NCBI GenBank assembly: GCA_002796995.1
Contig: PEKW01000011.1
Location: 1-44,511, forward strand
DNA from: Rhizobium sp.
GTDB taxonomy: Bacteria > Pseudomonadota > Alphaproteobacteria > Rhizobiales > Rhizobiaceae
Direction: 5' to 3'
DNA length: 44,511 nt
Part shown: in pieces, positions 24,116 to 31,910 of the stretch
Position numbering within the stretch: position 1 is the first letter of the stretch
How the letters are laid out: each line of letters opens with the position of its first letter
Program-made: the position numbers and the translations under genes
Notes under the pieces: generated by a model
Seen by the model: only the letters and a program-made list of their open reading frames with translations
The model's database searches: none
Told to the model about the DNA's origin: nothing

Positions 24116-25804
24116 CTAGGCGCTCTCCTTAAATTCCCGGTCCGTGGCGTCCGGCCCGCCCATGCTGAGGTCGAGAGCAAAGCCCTTGACCCGGGCCTGC
24201 TGGGCCGCGACGGTAGAGGTAGCCTGCCGCGGTGCCGGGCGGGCCTGGGCCTTTGCCGCGGGTGCGGATCGTGCGGCGGCAGCAACCGGCTTCGGCTGAA
24301 TGCCGCGGGCGGCACTGTCGACCTTGAAGAAGGCGATCGAGCTCTGCAGCTCTTCGGCCTGGGCAGCCAGTTCTTCCGAGGTCGCCGACATTTCTTCCGA
24401 GGCGCCGGCATTCTGCTGGGTCACCTTGTCGAGTTGCTGGATCGCCTCGTTGATCTGGGCAGCGCCGATGTCCTGCTCGCGGCAGGCAGCCGAGATCTCG
24501 GCCACCAGTTCGGCGGTCTTGCGGATATCCGGCACCAGACGGTTCAGCATCTCGCCGGCATTCTGTGCCGACTGCACCGTTTCGCCCGACATGGCGCTGA
24601 TCTCGGCTGCGGCCGACTGCGAGCGTTCGGCCAGCTTGCGCACTTCGGAGGCGACGACAGCAAAGCCCTTGCCGTGTTCGCCGGCACGGGCGGCCTCGAC
24701 GGCGGCGTTGAGCGCCAGCAGGTCGGTCTGGCGGGCGATTTCCTGGACGATCGAGATCTTCTCGGCAATCGTGCGCATGGCGGCCACGGCGCGGTTGACG
24801 GCATCGCCGCTCGTCTCGGCGTCCTTGGCCGACTGGCGGGCGATCTTTTCCGTCTGGGCGGCGTTGTCGGCGTTCTGCTTGATGTTGGCGGCCATCTGCT
24901 CCATCGAGGCGGAGGCCTCTTCGGCCGAGGCTGCCTGTTCGGTCGCACCCTGGCTCAGCTGCTCGGAGCTGGCCGAGAGTTCCTGGCTGCCCGACGAGAC
25001 GTTGTCGGAGGCCGACAGCGCATCGGCGACCACGCCACGCAGGCGCTCCACCATGCTGTTGACGTAACCCAGCAGTTCGCCGATTTCGTCGCGGCTGGTG
25101 ATTGCCGCTGTCTTGGTCAGGTCACCTTCGGCAACATCGCGAACGACGTTGACGGCGCGACCGAGGCCGCGGCTGATCGAGAGCGAGAGCCAGATTGCAG
25201 CACCGAGGGCCAGCACGACAGCCAAGCCAGCAACCCCCACAAGCAATGTACGGGTGTCCTCGTAGAGGCTCTGATTGGTCTCCACAGCCGTCGCGAGCGC
25301 CGTCGCGTTGCGGTCCACGCTTGCATAGGCCAGCTCGGAGATTTCCGGCAACATCTTACGCAGTTCGCCTGTCGAAATTTCCTTGGCTGCGAGCATGTTA
25401 CCGGCCAGATGCAAGTCAGCCATCTTTCCGTTAAGAGACTTGAGCGTTTCGCCAAGCTCGATCGTGCGCTGCCAACTCGGTCGTCCGGCGTCGGACGATA
25501 CCGCCAGCGATTCGCGGGCGTAATTGAGAAGCGCGTCGATATGGACGTCCGCCTTCTTGTAGTAGTCCTCGACTTCCTCGCGGGTTTCGGCGAGAAGCGC
25601 ATTCTTCTGGGCGCGAACGGTTTCGGCCTGTTCCGTCGTCACGCGCAAGGCATATTCCAGGCGCTTGACGTTGCCTGTGACGAGCTGTTCAGCCGACGAA
25701 TTGATCGTGCTCAGGCTCGTGATCCCATAGAGCGTGATGCCCACCAGCATCAGGATGATCGCCGCAAAGGCGATCGAGAGTTTCAATTTGATAGTCACGC
25801 GCAT
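24116..25804 (-). CDS. Methyl-accepting chemotaxis protein, transmembrane (second copy)
   Basis: This 562-residue receptor starts [22 protein letters not shown] (TM1 about 8-30). A helical periplasmic domain of about 150 residues differs from that of the neighbouring receptor; TM2 is near 190-212 ([23 protein letters not shown]). A single HAMP ([22 protein letters not shown]) and the common signalling domain follow. The ribosome site AGAGGGG precedes the ATG. It differs from its neighbour in having one HAMP and a different linker ([15 protein letters not shown]), yet shares the C-terminal tail. The pair probably sense different stimuli and signal through the same CheA/CheW. Confidence 0.95.
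   Translation of the reverse strand: MRVTIKLKLSIAFAAIILMLVGITLYGITSLSTINSSAEQLVTGNVKRLEYALRVTTEQAETVRAQKNALLAETREEVEDYYKKADVHIDALLNYARESLAVSSDAGRPSWQRTIELGETLKSLNGKMADLHLAGNMLAAKEISTGELRKMLPEISELAYASVDRNATALATAVETNQSLYEDTRTLLVGVAGLAVVLALGAAIWLSLSISRGLGRAVNVVRDVAEGDLTKTAAITSRDEIGELLGYVNSMVERLRGVVADALSASDNVSSGSQELSASSEQLSQGATEQAASAEEASASMEQMAANIKQNADNAAQTEKIARQSAKDAETSGDAVNRAVAAMRTIAEKISIVQEIARQTDLLALNAAVEAARAGEHGKGFAVVASEVRKLAERSQSAAAEISAMSGETVQSAQNAGEMLNRLVPDIRKTAELVAEISAACREQDIGAAQINEAIQQLDKVTQQNAGASEEMSATSEELAAQAEELQSSIAFFKVDSAARGIQPKPVAAAARSAPAAKAQARPAPRQATSTVAAQQARVKGFALDLSMGGPDATDREFKESA
24290..25054 (-). repeat. Duplicated MCP signalling-domain block, copy 2
   Basis: Partner of 22270-23034. 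The block starts at MVERLRG and ends at the IQPK sequence before the linker. Near-identity restricted to this block suggests gene conversion or a recent domain duplication. Confidence 0.9.
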
Positions 25805-25829
25805 CTTACCCCTCTGAAGATCCGTTGGC

Positions 25830-26333
25830 TCAAGCCGCCGCTGAGACGTCTCGCTTTGCCGAGAAAATTTCGTTCAAGTTTGGAATGATCACGAAGTCCG
25901 CGCCCCGCTTGACGAGGCAGTCGATGTAGTCCGCGCGCCAGCGCATGCCGATGCTCGGAGGATTTTCCCGCGATGCCCGGTTGAGCGTCGTCACTTCATG
26001 CACTTTGTCGGTACGCACGCCGACCAGGGTGGACTCGCCCTCGATGTCCAACTCCGCGACGATGATCCGGCTGTCGATGGTCGCCTTCGTCGCCTCCATG
26101 CCGAAGGCCAGCCGGATGTCGGCGAGCGGAATGACCTTGCCGCGGAAATTGATGACGCTGCCGACGAAGGGACGGGCGCCGGGAACCGCGGTCTCCGGCA
26201 AGAGATCGAGGATCTCCTGGACCATCGTGGCGTCGAGGGCAAAGGTCTCGCCGGCGAGGTCGAAGGTCAGAACCTCGCGCTCATCATTGGCACCCCATTG
26301 TTCAGTCGTCTGCTGAGCTGCTGTTTTCATCAT
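25830..26333 (-). CDS. cheW: CheW coupling protein (second of two)
   Basis: A 167-residue CheW domain: [23 protein letters not shown] near the start, [20 protein letters not shown] in the middle, and [14 protein letters not shown]. The ATG at 26333 overlaps the CheA stop codon. It is the partner gene closest to cheA, so it is probably the main coupling protein; the other CheW is closer to cheR. It lies 25 bases before the second receptor gene. Confidence 0.94.
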   Translation of the reverse strand: MMKTAAQQTTEQWGANDEREVLTFDLAGETFALDATMVQEILDLLPETAVPGARPFVGSVINFRGKVIPLADIRLAFGMEATKATIDSRIIVAELDIEGESTLVGVRTDKVHEVTTLNRASRENPPSIGMRWRADYIDCLVKRGADFVIIPNLNEIFSAKRDVSAAA

Positions 26334-28351
26334 CCGGCCGCGCGCAACTGCGCCTCCTGTTGTTGGCCGGCGGCCACGAGGTGGGCGACGTCCAGAATGA
26401 GTGCCACGCTACCATCGCCGAGGATGGTGGCGCCCGAGAAGGTCGCGACATCATGGTGAAGCTTCGAGAGCGATTTGATCACCGTCTGGTGATCGCCGAT
26501 GATCTGGTCGACGACGAGGCCGACCCGCTCCGACCCGGTGGAGATCACGACGATCTTCTGGAACGGATCCGGTTGAGTCCGGGTGTTGAAGAGTTCTCTC
26601 AGGCGAATGAAAGGCACGAGGCTGTCACGCAGCGAGATGAAACTGCGGCCGCGCGAGCGCAGGTCGCCTTCCGGTGAAAGTTCCAGGCATTCCTCCACCG
26701 CCGAGAGCGGGATGACGTAGGCGCCGGTGCCGACGCGCACCAGCAAGCCGTCGATGATGGCGAGCGTCAGCGGGATGCGAAGGGCGATTTCCGAGCCGTT
26801 GCCCGGCGTGCTGGTGACTTCGATCGCGCCGCGCAGGGCCTCTACGGTCTTCTTGACGACGTCCATGCCGACGCCGCGGCCGGAAAGATTAGTGATCTGC
26901 TGGGCGGTGGAAAAGCCCGGCTGGAAGATCAGTTGCAGTAGTTCCTGGTCGCTGAGCGACGCGCCCGACTGTATGAGGCCGGAGGATTCGGCCTTGGCGC
27001 GCACCCTTTCCCGATTGATGCCGCGGCCATCGTCCTTGACGGTGATGATCACTTCGCCGCCAGACTGGCGCGCCGATAGACGGACATGGCCCGCTTCCGG
27101 CTTGCCGGCGGCGCGGCGCTCGTCCGGCGTTTCCAGGCCATGGTCGATCGAGTTGCGCACCAGATGAACCAGCGGATCGGCGAGGCGGTCGATGACGGTC
27201 TTGTCGACTTCGGTGGTTTCGCCTTCGGTCTCCAGCTCGATCACCTTGCCCGTCTCGCGCGACAGGTCGTGCACCAGGCGGCGGAAGCGGCCGAACAGGC
27301 TGGCGACCGGCATCATGCGCAGGACCATCATGGTGTCGCGCAATTCACCCGACAGCCGCTCGATGTCTTCCGAGACGGCACGCAGCTGGATCTCGATGCT
27401 GGCATCGGCCAGCTGCGAGAGCCGCGACTGGGCAATGACAAGTTCGCCGACACGGTCCATCAGTTCGTCCAGGCGCTCGGCCGGAACGCGGACGTTTTCG
27501 GCGGCCTTTGCCTGCTTGTGGTCGGCCGCTGCGGCCTGGGGCGCCGGTGCTACGGCCGGGGTCGTGGCCTTCGTCGCGGCTTCCACGGCTGGTGCGGTTA
27601 CGGTCTCGGCAGGAATTTCGGCCGGCGTCGTCTCACGAAGGATTGGTTCGATCGTCAGTTCCATCTCGTCCATGACGAAGATGAACACGTCCTCGATGGC
27701 TGCGCGGTCGGCATCGGTCAGCAGTTCGACGGTCCATCCGAGATGGATGTCAGAGGGATTGAGACTGTCGAGCAGCGGCAGCTTGCTCTTGTCGACGGTG
27801 ATGCGGCATTCGCCGAGGTCGCGCAACTCGTCGAGCAGGCCGAGGGGATTGGTGCCGTTGGCCATTGCATTGGCCGGAAGCCGGAAGCGGATGGTCCAGC
27901 CGGCGCGGTCGCCGCCGTCCTGATCGACCGGTGCGGTTGTCTCCGGCGCAGGCGAGGCCACGGCAGGGGCTCCGGCGCTGCCGTTGACGGCGGCGTGCAG
28001 CGAGCTCAGCAGGGTGCTGCTCTTGTCTTCATGGTCGCCATGCGGTGTCTCGATCAGGGCCCGCATATGGTCCTGGGCCGCCAGCACGGCTGCGACCAGT
28101 TCCTGGCTTGCCGGTACGTCGCCCTTGCGGACGCGATCGAAGGCCGTCTCGCAGTGGTGCGTAAACGCGGCAAGGGCATCGAAGCCGAACATGGCGCCGG
28201 AGCCCTTGAGGGTGTGAAGGCCGCGGAAGACCGCGTCGATCTGATCCTTGTCGTCGAGCCTGTGGGTCAGGTCGAGAAGGCCGATCTCGATCTGCTCGAG
28301 AAGTTCGGCGGCCTCCGTGAGAAAGACGGCAATTGGATCAGTGTCGCTCAT
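26330..28351 (-). CDS. cheA: CheA, chemotaxis sensor histidine kinase
   Basis: This 673-residue kinase has an HPt domain with the phosphorylated His46 (FRGLHTLKGSGAMFGF). A P2-like region follows, then a dimerisation domain near 285-345 (VRVPAERLDELMDRVGELVIAQSRL). The HATPase core has an N box (LVHLVRNSIDHGLE), G1 (VKDDGRGINRE) and G2 (GRGVGMDVVKKTVEALRG). The CheW-like P5 domain is C-terminal (ITLAIIDGLLVRVGTGAYV onward). It phosphorylates the CheY encoded just before it and CheB. Its start overlaps the CheY stop and its stop overlaps the CheW start. Confidence 0.96.
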   Translation of the reverse strand: MSDTDPIAVFLTEAAELLEQIEIGLLDLTHRLDDKDQIDAVFRGLHTLKGSGAMFGFDALAAFTHHCETAFDRVRKGDVPASQELVAAVLAAQDHMRALIETPHGDHEDKSSTLLSSLHAAVNGSAGAPAVASPAPETTAPVDQDGGDRAGWTIRFRLPANAMANGTNPLGLLDELRDLGECRITVDKSKLPLLDSLNPSDIHLGWTVELLTDADRAAIEDVFIFVMDEMELTIEPILRETTPAEIPAETVTAPAVEAATKATTPAVAPAPQAAAADHKQAKAAENVRVPAERLDELMDRVGELVIAQSRLSQLADASIEIQLRAVSEDIERLSGELRDTMMVLRMMPVASLFGRFRRLVHDLSRETGKVIELETEGETTEVDKTVIDRLADPLVHLVRNSIDHGLETPDERRAAGKPEAGHVRLSARQSGGEVIITVKDDGRGINRERVRAKAESSGLIQSGASLSDQELLQLIFQPGFSTAQQITNLSGRGVGMDVVKKTVEALRGAIEVTSTPGNGSEIALRIPLTLAIIDGLLVRVGTGAYVIPLSAVEECLELSPEGDLRSRGRSFISLRDSLVPFIRLRELFNTRTQPDPFQKIVVISTGSERVGLVVDQIIGDHQTVIKSLSKLHHDVATFSGATILGDGSVALILDVAHLVAAGQQQEAQLRAAG

Positions 28352-28716
28352 TTGCCGAGGACTTTCCTGGTGATCTTGACGAGGTTTTCCGGGTCGAAAG
28401 GTTTGGTCAGCCAGCCGGTGGCGCCGGCCGCCTTGGCCTGGCTCTTGATCTCGCCGTCGGATTCGGTGGTGAGGAAGATGACCGGCACGCCGGTATGGGC
28501 CGGCATCTTGCGCAGTTCGCGGATCATCGTCAGCCCGTCCATGTTCGGCATGTTCAGGTCGGTGACGATCAGGTCGAAAGCGCCGGTTGACAGCTTGGCA
28601 ATGCCATCGGCGCCGTCGACGGCTTCGGTCACGGTGTAACCCGCATTCGACAGCGCGATCTTCGTGGTCATGCGAATGCTGGCCGAATCGTCAACGGTCA
28701 GGATGTGTGCGCTCAT
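28348..28716 (-). CDS. cheY: CheY-like single-domain response regulator
   Basis: A 122-residue stand-alone receiver: acidic pair Asp9/Asp10 (LTVDDSASIR), phospho-acceptor Asp53 (VTDLNMPNMDG), Thr83 (VIFLTTES) and Lys105 (WLTKPF). It has no output domain, so it acts by binding a target, normally a motor or another partner. ATGA overlaps on both sides tie it to the STAS and CheA genes. In rhizobia the STAS-CheY-CheA order is common. Whether this CheY controls flagella cannot be read from the window, which has no flagellar genes. Confidence 0.95.
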   Translation of the reverse strand: MSAHILTVDDSASIRMTTKIALSNAGYTVTEAVDGADGIAKLSTGAFDLIVTDLNMPNMDGLTMIRELRKMPAHTGVPVIFLTTESDGEIKSQAKAAGATGWLTKPFDPENLVKITRKVLGK

Positions 28717-29042
28717 TGGACGGATCCCTTGTGAAGCCAGAACTGTGCGTCCTCGGGCGACGCGTTTTCGATGAAGCCGGCCCGCCCGAGTACGCCGAGC
28801 AGCGGGCCGCTGGCCGGCTGCGCCAGCGTCAATGCCTTGCCGTGTGCGCCGGCATGAAGACGCGCCGATTCCACCAGCTGGACGAAACTGAGGTCCACCT
28901 CGGGTTCTTCGGCGAGGTCGAGCGTGACAGGTTTTGAGCCGGACAATGCTGTCAGTAATTCAGAATAAAAACCGGAAATATTTCTAATATTGGTAGCGGC
29001 TTCTAATTTAACTACAATAGAGCCGAGGTCGCCATTTGACAT
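28713..29042 (-). CDS. STAS-domain protein, first gene of the chemotaxis operon
   Basis: A 109-residue single STAS domain resembling anti-sigma-factor antagonists (SpoIIAA-like fold). The segment VTLDLAEEPEVDLSFVQLVESARLHA carries the usual D-x-S near the helix cap, a possible phospho-serine site. Proteins of this kind head several rhizobial che operons; their function there is little known. Its stop overlaps the CheY start. The first codons are AT-rich, and the ribosome site is weak, so the exact start is moderately certain. Confidence 0.85.
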   Translation of the reverse strand: MSNGDLGSIVVKLEAATNIRNISGFYSELLTALSGSKPVTLDLAEEPEVDLSFVQLVESARLHAGAHGKALTLAQPASGPLLGVLGRAGFIENASPEDAQFWLHKGSVQ

Positions 29043-29391
29043 TACTTCGAATCATCCACAGAGAAGCCGATATATGGCAAAATATTGGCGTTTGCAGATT
29101 AATGGATCGTAAAAATATGTGGCGACTTTGTGCACCCCATAACGGGTGGGTGAGAGCGATACTCGCATCGGTGGCATTCCGTTAACTAAGTGAGCGCCAA
29201 TTTTCGCATTTTTATCATGCTGTTAATGGCCATCGCGCTAGGTCTGCTGCGAACGCGATTGCTGAGCGGTAGACCAGATGCCCCCTTCAATATTGAGGGG
29301 AAAATTAAAGGCGTCCCGGAGATCGAAAGTAAAACGTTTCGAAAAGATAATTTAGATAAAGACAAAAAGACTCTCGAAAACGGAGAAAAAA
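29043..29391. promoter_or_regulatory. AT-rich divergent promoter region of the chemotaxis genes
   Basis: A 349-base gap between the leftward STAS gene and the rightward MCP-like gene, with a clear drop in GC content. TGGCAAAATATTGGCG at 29075-29090 has the GG-N10-GC spacing of a sigma-54 promoter on the plus strand, but one base of the -12 element differs. The short open frames in it have no sensible codon use, and I see no gene. The final part carries the CGGAG ribosome site at 29381 for the GTG start of the next gene. Confidence 0.4.
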
Positions 29392-31149
29392 GTGTCGAGG
29401 AATCAAGCAGCGGCCTTCGCCACAAGCCTCACACCCGCAGACGGTCTCGCCGCGGGGCTCGAGAATGCCCGGTCGCGGATCGAGACGCGCTTCCTCGAAG
29501 GAGGTACCGTTCTACTCGGCGTCCTGGACTCCGTTTCGAAGATGATCGACACGCTGGATGCCATGATGGTTTCGCTGAACGGCGAGGCGGCAGAGCGCAC
29601 CCGGGCCGACCTTGCACGGATCATGGAAAAGCTCACCGAGTTGCCCCGCCTCGAAGAGGATCGCCAGCATAGCCTGTCGAAGATCGCCGACATCGAGCAT
29701 TCGCTCGTCGAAGAGGTCGGACGCATGCGCGAGACGCTGCGTTATCTGCGCACCTTCGCGCTGACGGCGAAGATCACCGGGGCCGGCGTCAGCGAATTTG
29801 CCGGTTTTGCCGAAGAGATCATCGACCGCATCCGCTACGGCAGCGATCAGGTCGAGAGCTTTGCGGCAAAACTCCTCGAGCTCTCGGTCCAGCTCAAGCC
29901 GGCGGCGGCGCGCGGCCAGCAGATCCTCACGAGCTACCGCGAACTTGTTCCGAAGATCGCCGCAGAACTCGCGCGGGGAGCCGGTCAGCTGACCGAGCAC
30001 CACAACCAGCTTGCCGTTGCGGCAAAGTCGGTGCGGAAGCTTGCCGGCGCGGTCCAGGCGAAACTGGCGACCGTTCTTTCGGCCATGCAGGTCGGGGACA
30101 TTACCCGCCAGCGCATCGAACACTGCCAGTCGAGCCTTTCCCTCATCGACGACTATCTCGACAGCGCCGCAGGCCAGGCGCTCGACGCCGGGCAGCGTTC
30201 GCGTCTTCGCGCCTGCGTGCTGACGCTGGTGCATCGCCAGCTCGACCAGACGCGCGCCGACTTCCGCCGGGATACCGCCAAGATCGTTTCCACGGTCGGC
30301 AGTTTCAACAAGGATATTTCGGCAATCCTGTCCTTGCGGCAGGGCATGAACGATGACGAGGGGACCGGCAACAGCCTGATCCGCCAGCTGGAAAGCAATA
30401 TCGCCAGCGCCCAGGGCGTGGTGCAGACGGTGACCGCGACCGCCACCGAATCCGATGCGCTGAGCCGCAGCACCGGCCGGATCGTGCGCGAACTGCTCGA
30501 CGGGATCGAGATCGTCCGGGTGGTGCGGACCGACATCCAGTACATGGCGCTCAACACGAACCTGCGCTGCAGCCGCATCGGCGAGGAAGGCCGGGCGATC
30601 AATGTCGTGACCGCCGAGCTTCGCGTCTTCGCCGGCCAGATGGACGACAGCGCGGAGAGCATTCTCGGACGGCTGCAGGAACTCGGCGTGTGCGCCGAGG
30701 CGCTGGCCGGCGGAGCGGACGTCGCGGGAGATACGGAAATCGGCCTTTACCAGCAGCTGGCGGTGGCGCTCGACGAGATCCGCCAGGCGGCGGACCGGAT
30801 GGAGGCAAGCCTGACGGCGGTCGACCAGCAGGGCCGCGCCGCGGTCCAGCACATGGAGACGACCATCGCCAAGCTCGACTTCCAGGCGGAGCTGGGCGAC
30901 ATCCTCGACCACTGTGCCGAACTCATTGCCGAACAGAAGCCGGCCAACCTGCCTGATACCTCCGACCTGCACGGGCCGATGGGCGAGGTCGGCTCCGGCA
31001 TCGGGCGGCTCTATACCATGGCCGCCGAGCGGGAACTGCATGCCAAGATCTTCGGGGCTTCGCCGGCACCTGCTGTCAGCCTGGCCGCGGCCGGGAGCCT
31101 GGCGGCACCGGCATCCGATGAAGAACTATTCGACGAAGCGCTGTTTTAG
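29392..31149 (+). CDS. Cytosolic divergent MCP-like chemotaxis protein
   Basis: A 585-residue, largely alpha-helical protein with no membrane segment, HAMP or signal peptide. Long heptad-like helices cover about 60-330. The region near 370-410 aligns with the MCP hairpin tip: IQYMALNTNLRCSRIGEEGR at 382-401 against [19 protein letters not shown] in the neighbouring receptors. The usual glutamate that contacts trimer partners is Arg392; the arginine three residues on (Arg395) is kept. The GTG start has GGAG 6 bases upstream. It is divergent from the che operon and could be a cytoplasmic array component or adaptor. The exact role is unknown. Confidence 0.85.
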   Translation: MSRNQAAAFATSLTPADGLAAGLENARSRIETRFLEGGTVLLGVLDSVSKMIDTLDAMMVSLNGEAAERTRADLARIMEKLTELPRLEEDRQHSLSKIADIEHSLVEEVGRMRETLRYLRTFALTAKITGAGVSEFAGFAEEIIDRIRYGSDQVESFAAKLLELSVQLKPAAARGQQILTSYRELVPKIAAELARGAGQLTEHHNQLAVAAKSVRKLAGAVQAKLATVLSAMQVGDITRQRIEHCQSSLSLIDDYLDSAAGQALDAGQRSRLRACVLTLVHRQLDQTRADFRRDTAKIVSTVGSFNKDISAILSLRQGMNDDEGTGNSLIRQLESNIASAQGVVQTVTATATESDALSRSTGRIVRELLDGIEIVRVVRTDIQYMALNTNLRCSRIGEEGRAINVVTAELRVFAGQMDDSAESILGRLQELGVCAEALAGGADVAGDTEIGLYQQLAVALDEIRQAADRMEASLTAVDQQGRAAVQHMETTIAKLDFQAELGDILDHCAELIAEQKPANLPDTSDLHGPMGEVGSGIGRLYTMAAERELHAKIFGASPAPAVSLAAAGSLAAPASDEELFDEALF

Positions 31150-31352
31150 GGCGCTGCGCCGACCCGACGCATGACAGGAAATTCCCGAGCAGTCCGCGAC
31201 AGGGTCACCGGCTGCGACATCGTCTCTGGACGTGGCGGCGGCATATCCGTTGCGCGGGCGGCCTAATCGCCTGTATGGGTCAGCGAGTTCCGCCGATGGC
31301 GCGCGTCGCGTCTGAGCGGCAGCGCACCCGATCTCGGCTATGGGAGGACAGA

Positions 31353-31874
31353 ATGCAGATTGCCATCGTTACCGTCTCGGACCGCGCCAGCCGCGGGCAG
31401 TACGAGGATCTGAGCGGACCGGCGATCGAGGACTGGCTGAAGGAGGTCGTCACCTCGCCCTACCAGACCATCAAGCGGATCATCCCGGATGGGCTGGTCT
31501 CGGTGCGCGACGAACTGATCGCGCTCTGCGACGAAAGCCAGGTCGACCTGATCCTCACCACCGGCGGAACCGGACCTGCGCCCCGCGACGAGACGCCGGA
31601 GGCCATGCGTGAGGTGCTCGTCAAGGAATTGCCGGGTTTCGGCGAACAGCTCCGGCGCGCCAGCCTCGAACAGACGCCGACCGCCATCCTGTCGCGCCAG
31701 ACGGCCGGCACGCGTGGCAAGACGCTGATCATCAACCTGCCGGGCAAGCCGATCTCGATCCGTTTCAGCCTCGACACGATCTTCGCCGCCGTGCCCTATT
31801 GCCTCGACCTGATCGGCGCCGGCCGCATCGAGACCGATCCGGCCCGCATCAAGGCTTTCCGCCCGGCTTCCTGA
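31353..31874 (+). CDS. mogA: Molybdopterin adenylyltransferase-like protein (MogA/MoaB family)
   Basis: A 173-residue single-domain MoCF-biosynthesis protein. The start QIAIVTVSDRASRGQYEDLSG and the binding loop LTTGGTGPAPRDETPEA (GGTG at 71-74) are diagnostic, with INLPGKPISIRFSLDTIF near the C-terminus. It would adenylate molybdopterin before molybdenum insertion. The chosen ATG follows GGGAGGA at 31342; an upstream in-frame start has no such site. It stands 203 bases after the MCP-like gene and converges with the allophanate hydrolase gene. No other molybdenum-cofactor genes are in view. Confidence 0.9.
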   Translation: MQIAIVTVSDRASRGQYEDLSGPAIEDWLKEVVTSPYQTIKRIIPDGLVSVRDELIALCDESQVDLILTTGGTGPAPRDETPEAMREVLVKELPGFGEQLRRASLEQTPTAILSRQTAGTRGKTLIINLPGKPISIRFSLDTIFAAVPYCLDLIGAGRIETDPARIKAFRPAS

Positions 31875-31910
31875 CATTGCAGGCCAAAGGAGGGCGACCC
31901 ATCGCCGTCG

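Noticed and set aside
29190..29672. Rightward open frame starting SANFRIFIMLLMAIALGL, as a possible small membrane protein
   Set aside because: It has a GTG start with no good ribosome site and runs into the reading region of the MCP-like gene in another frame, with composition changing halfway. Only the first 30 residues look hydrophobic; evidence is too weak.
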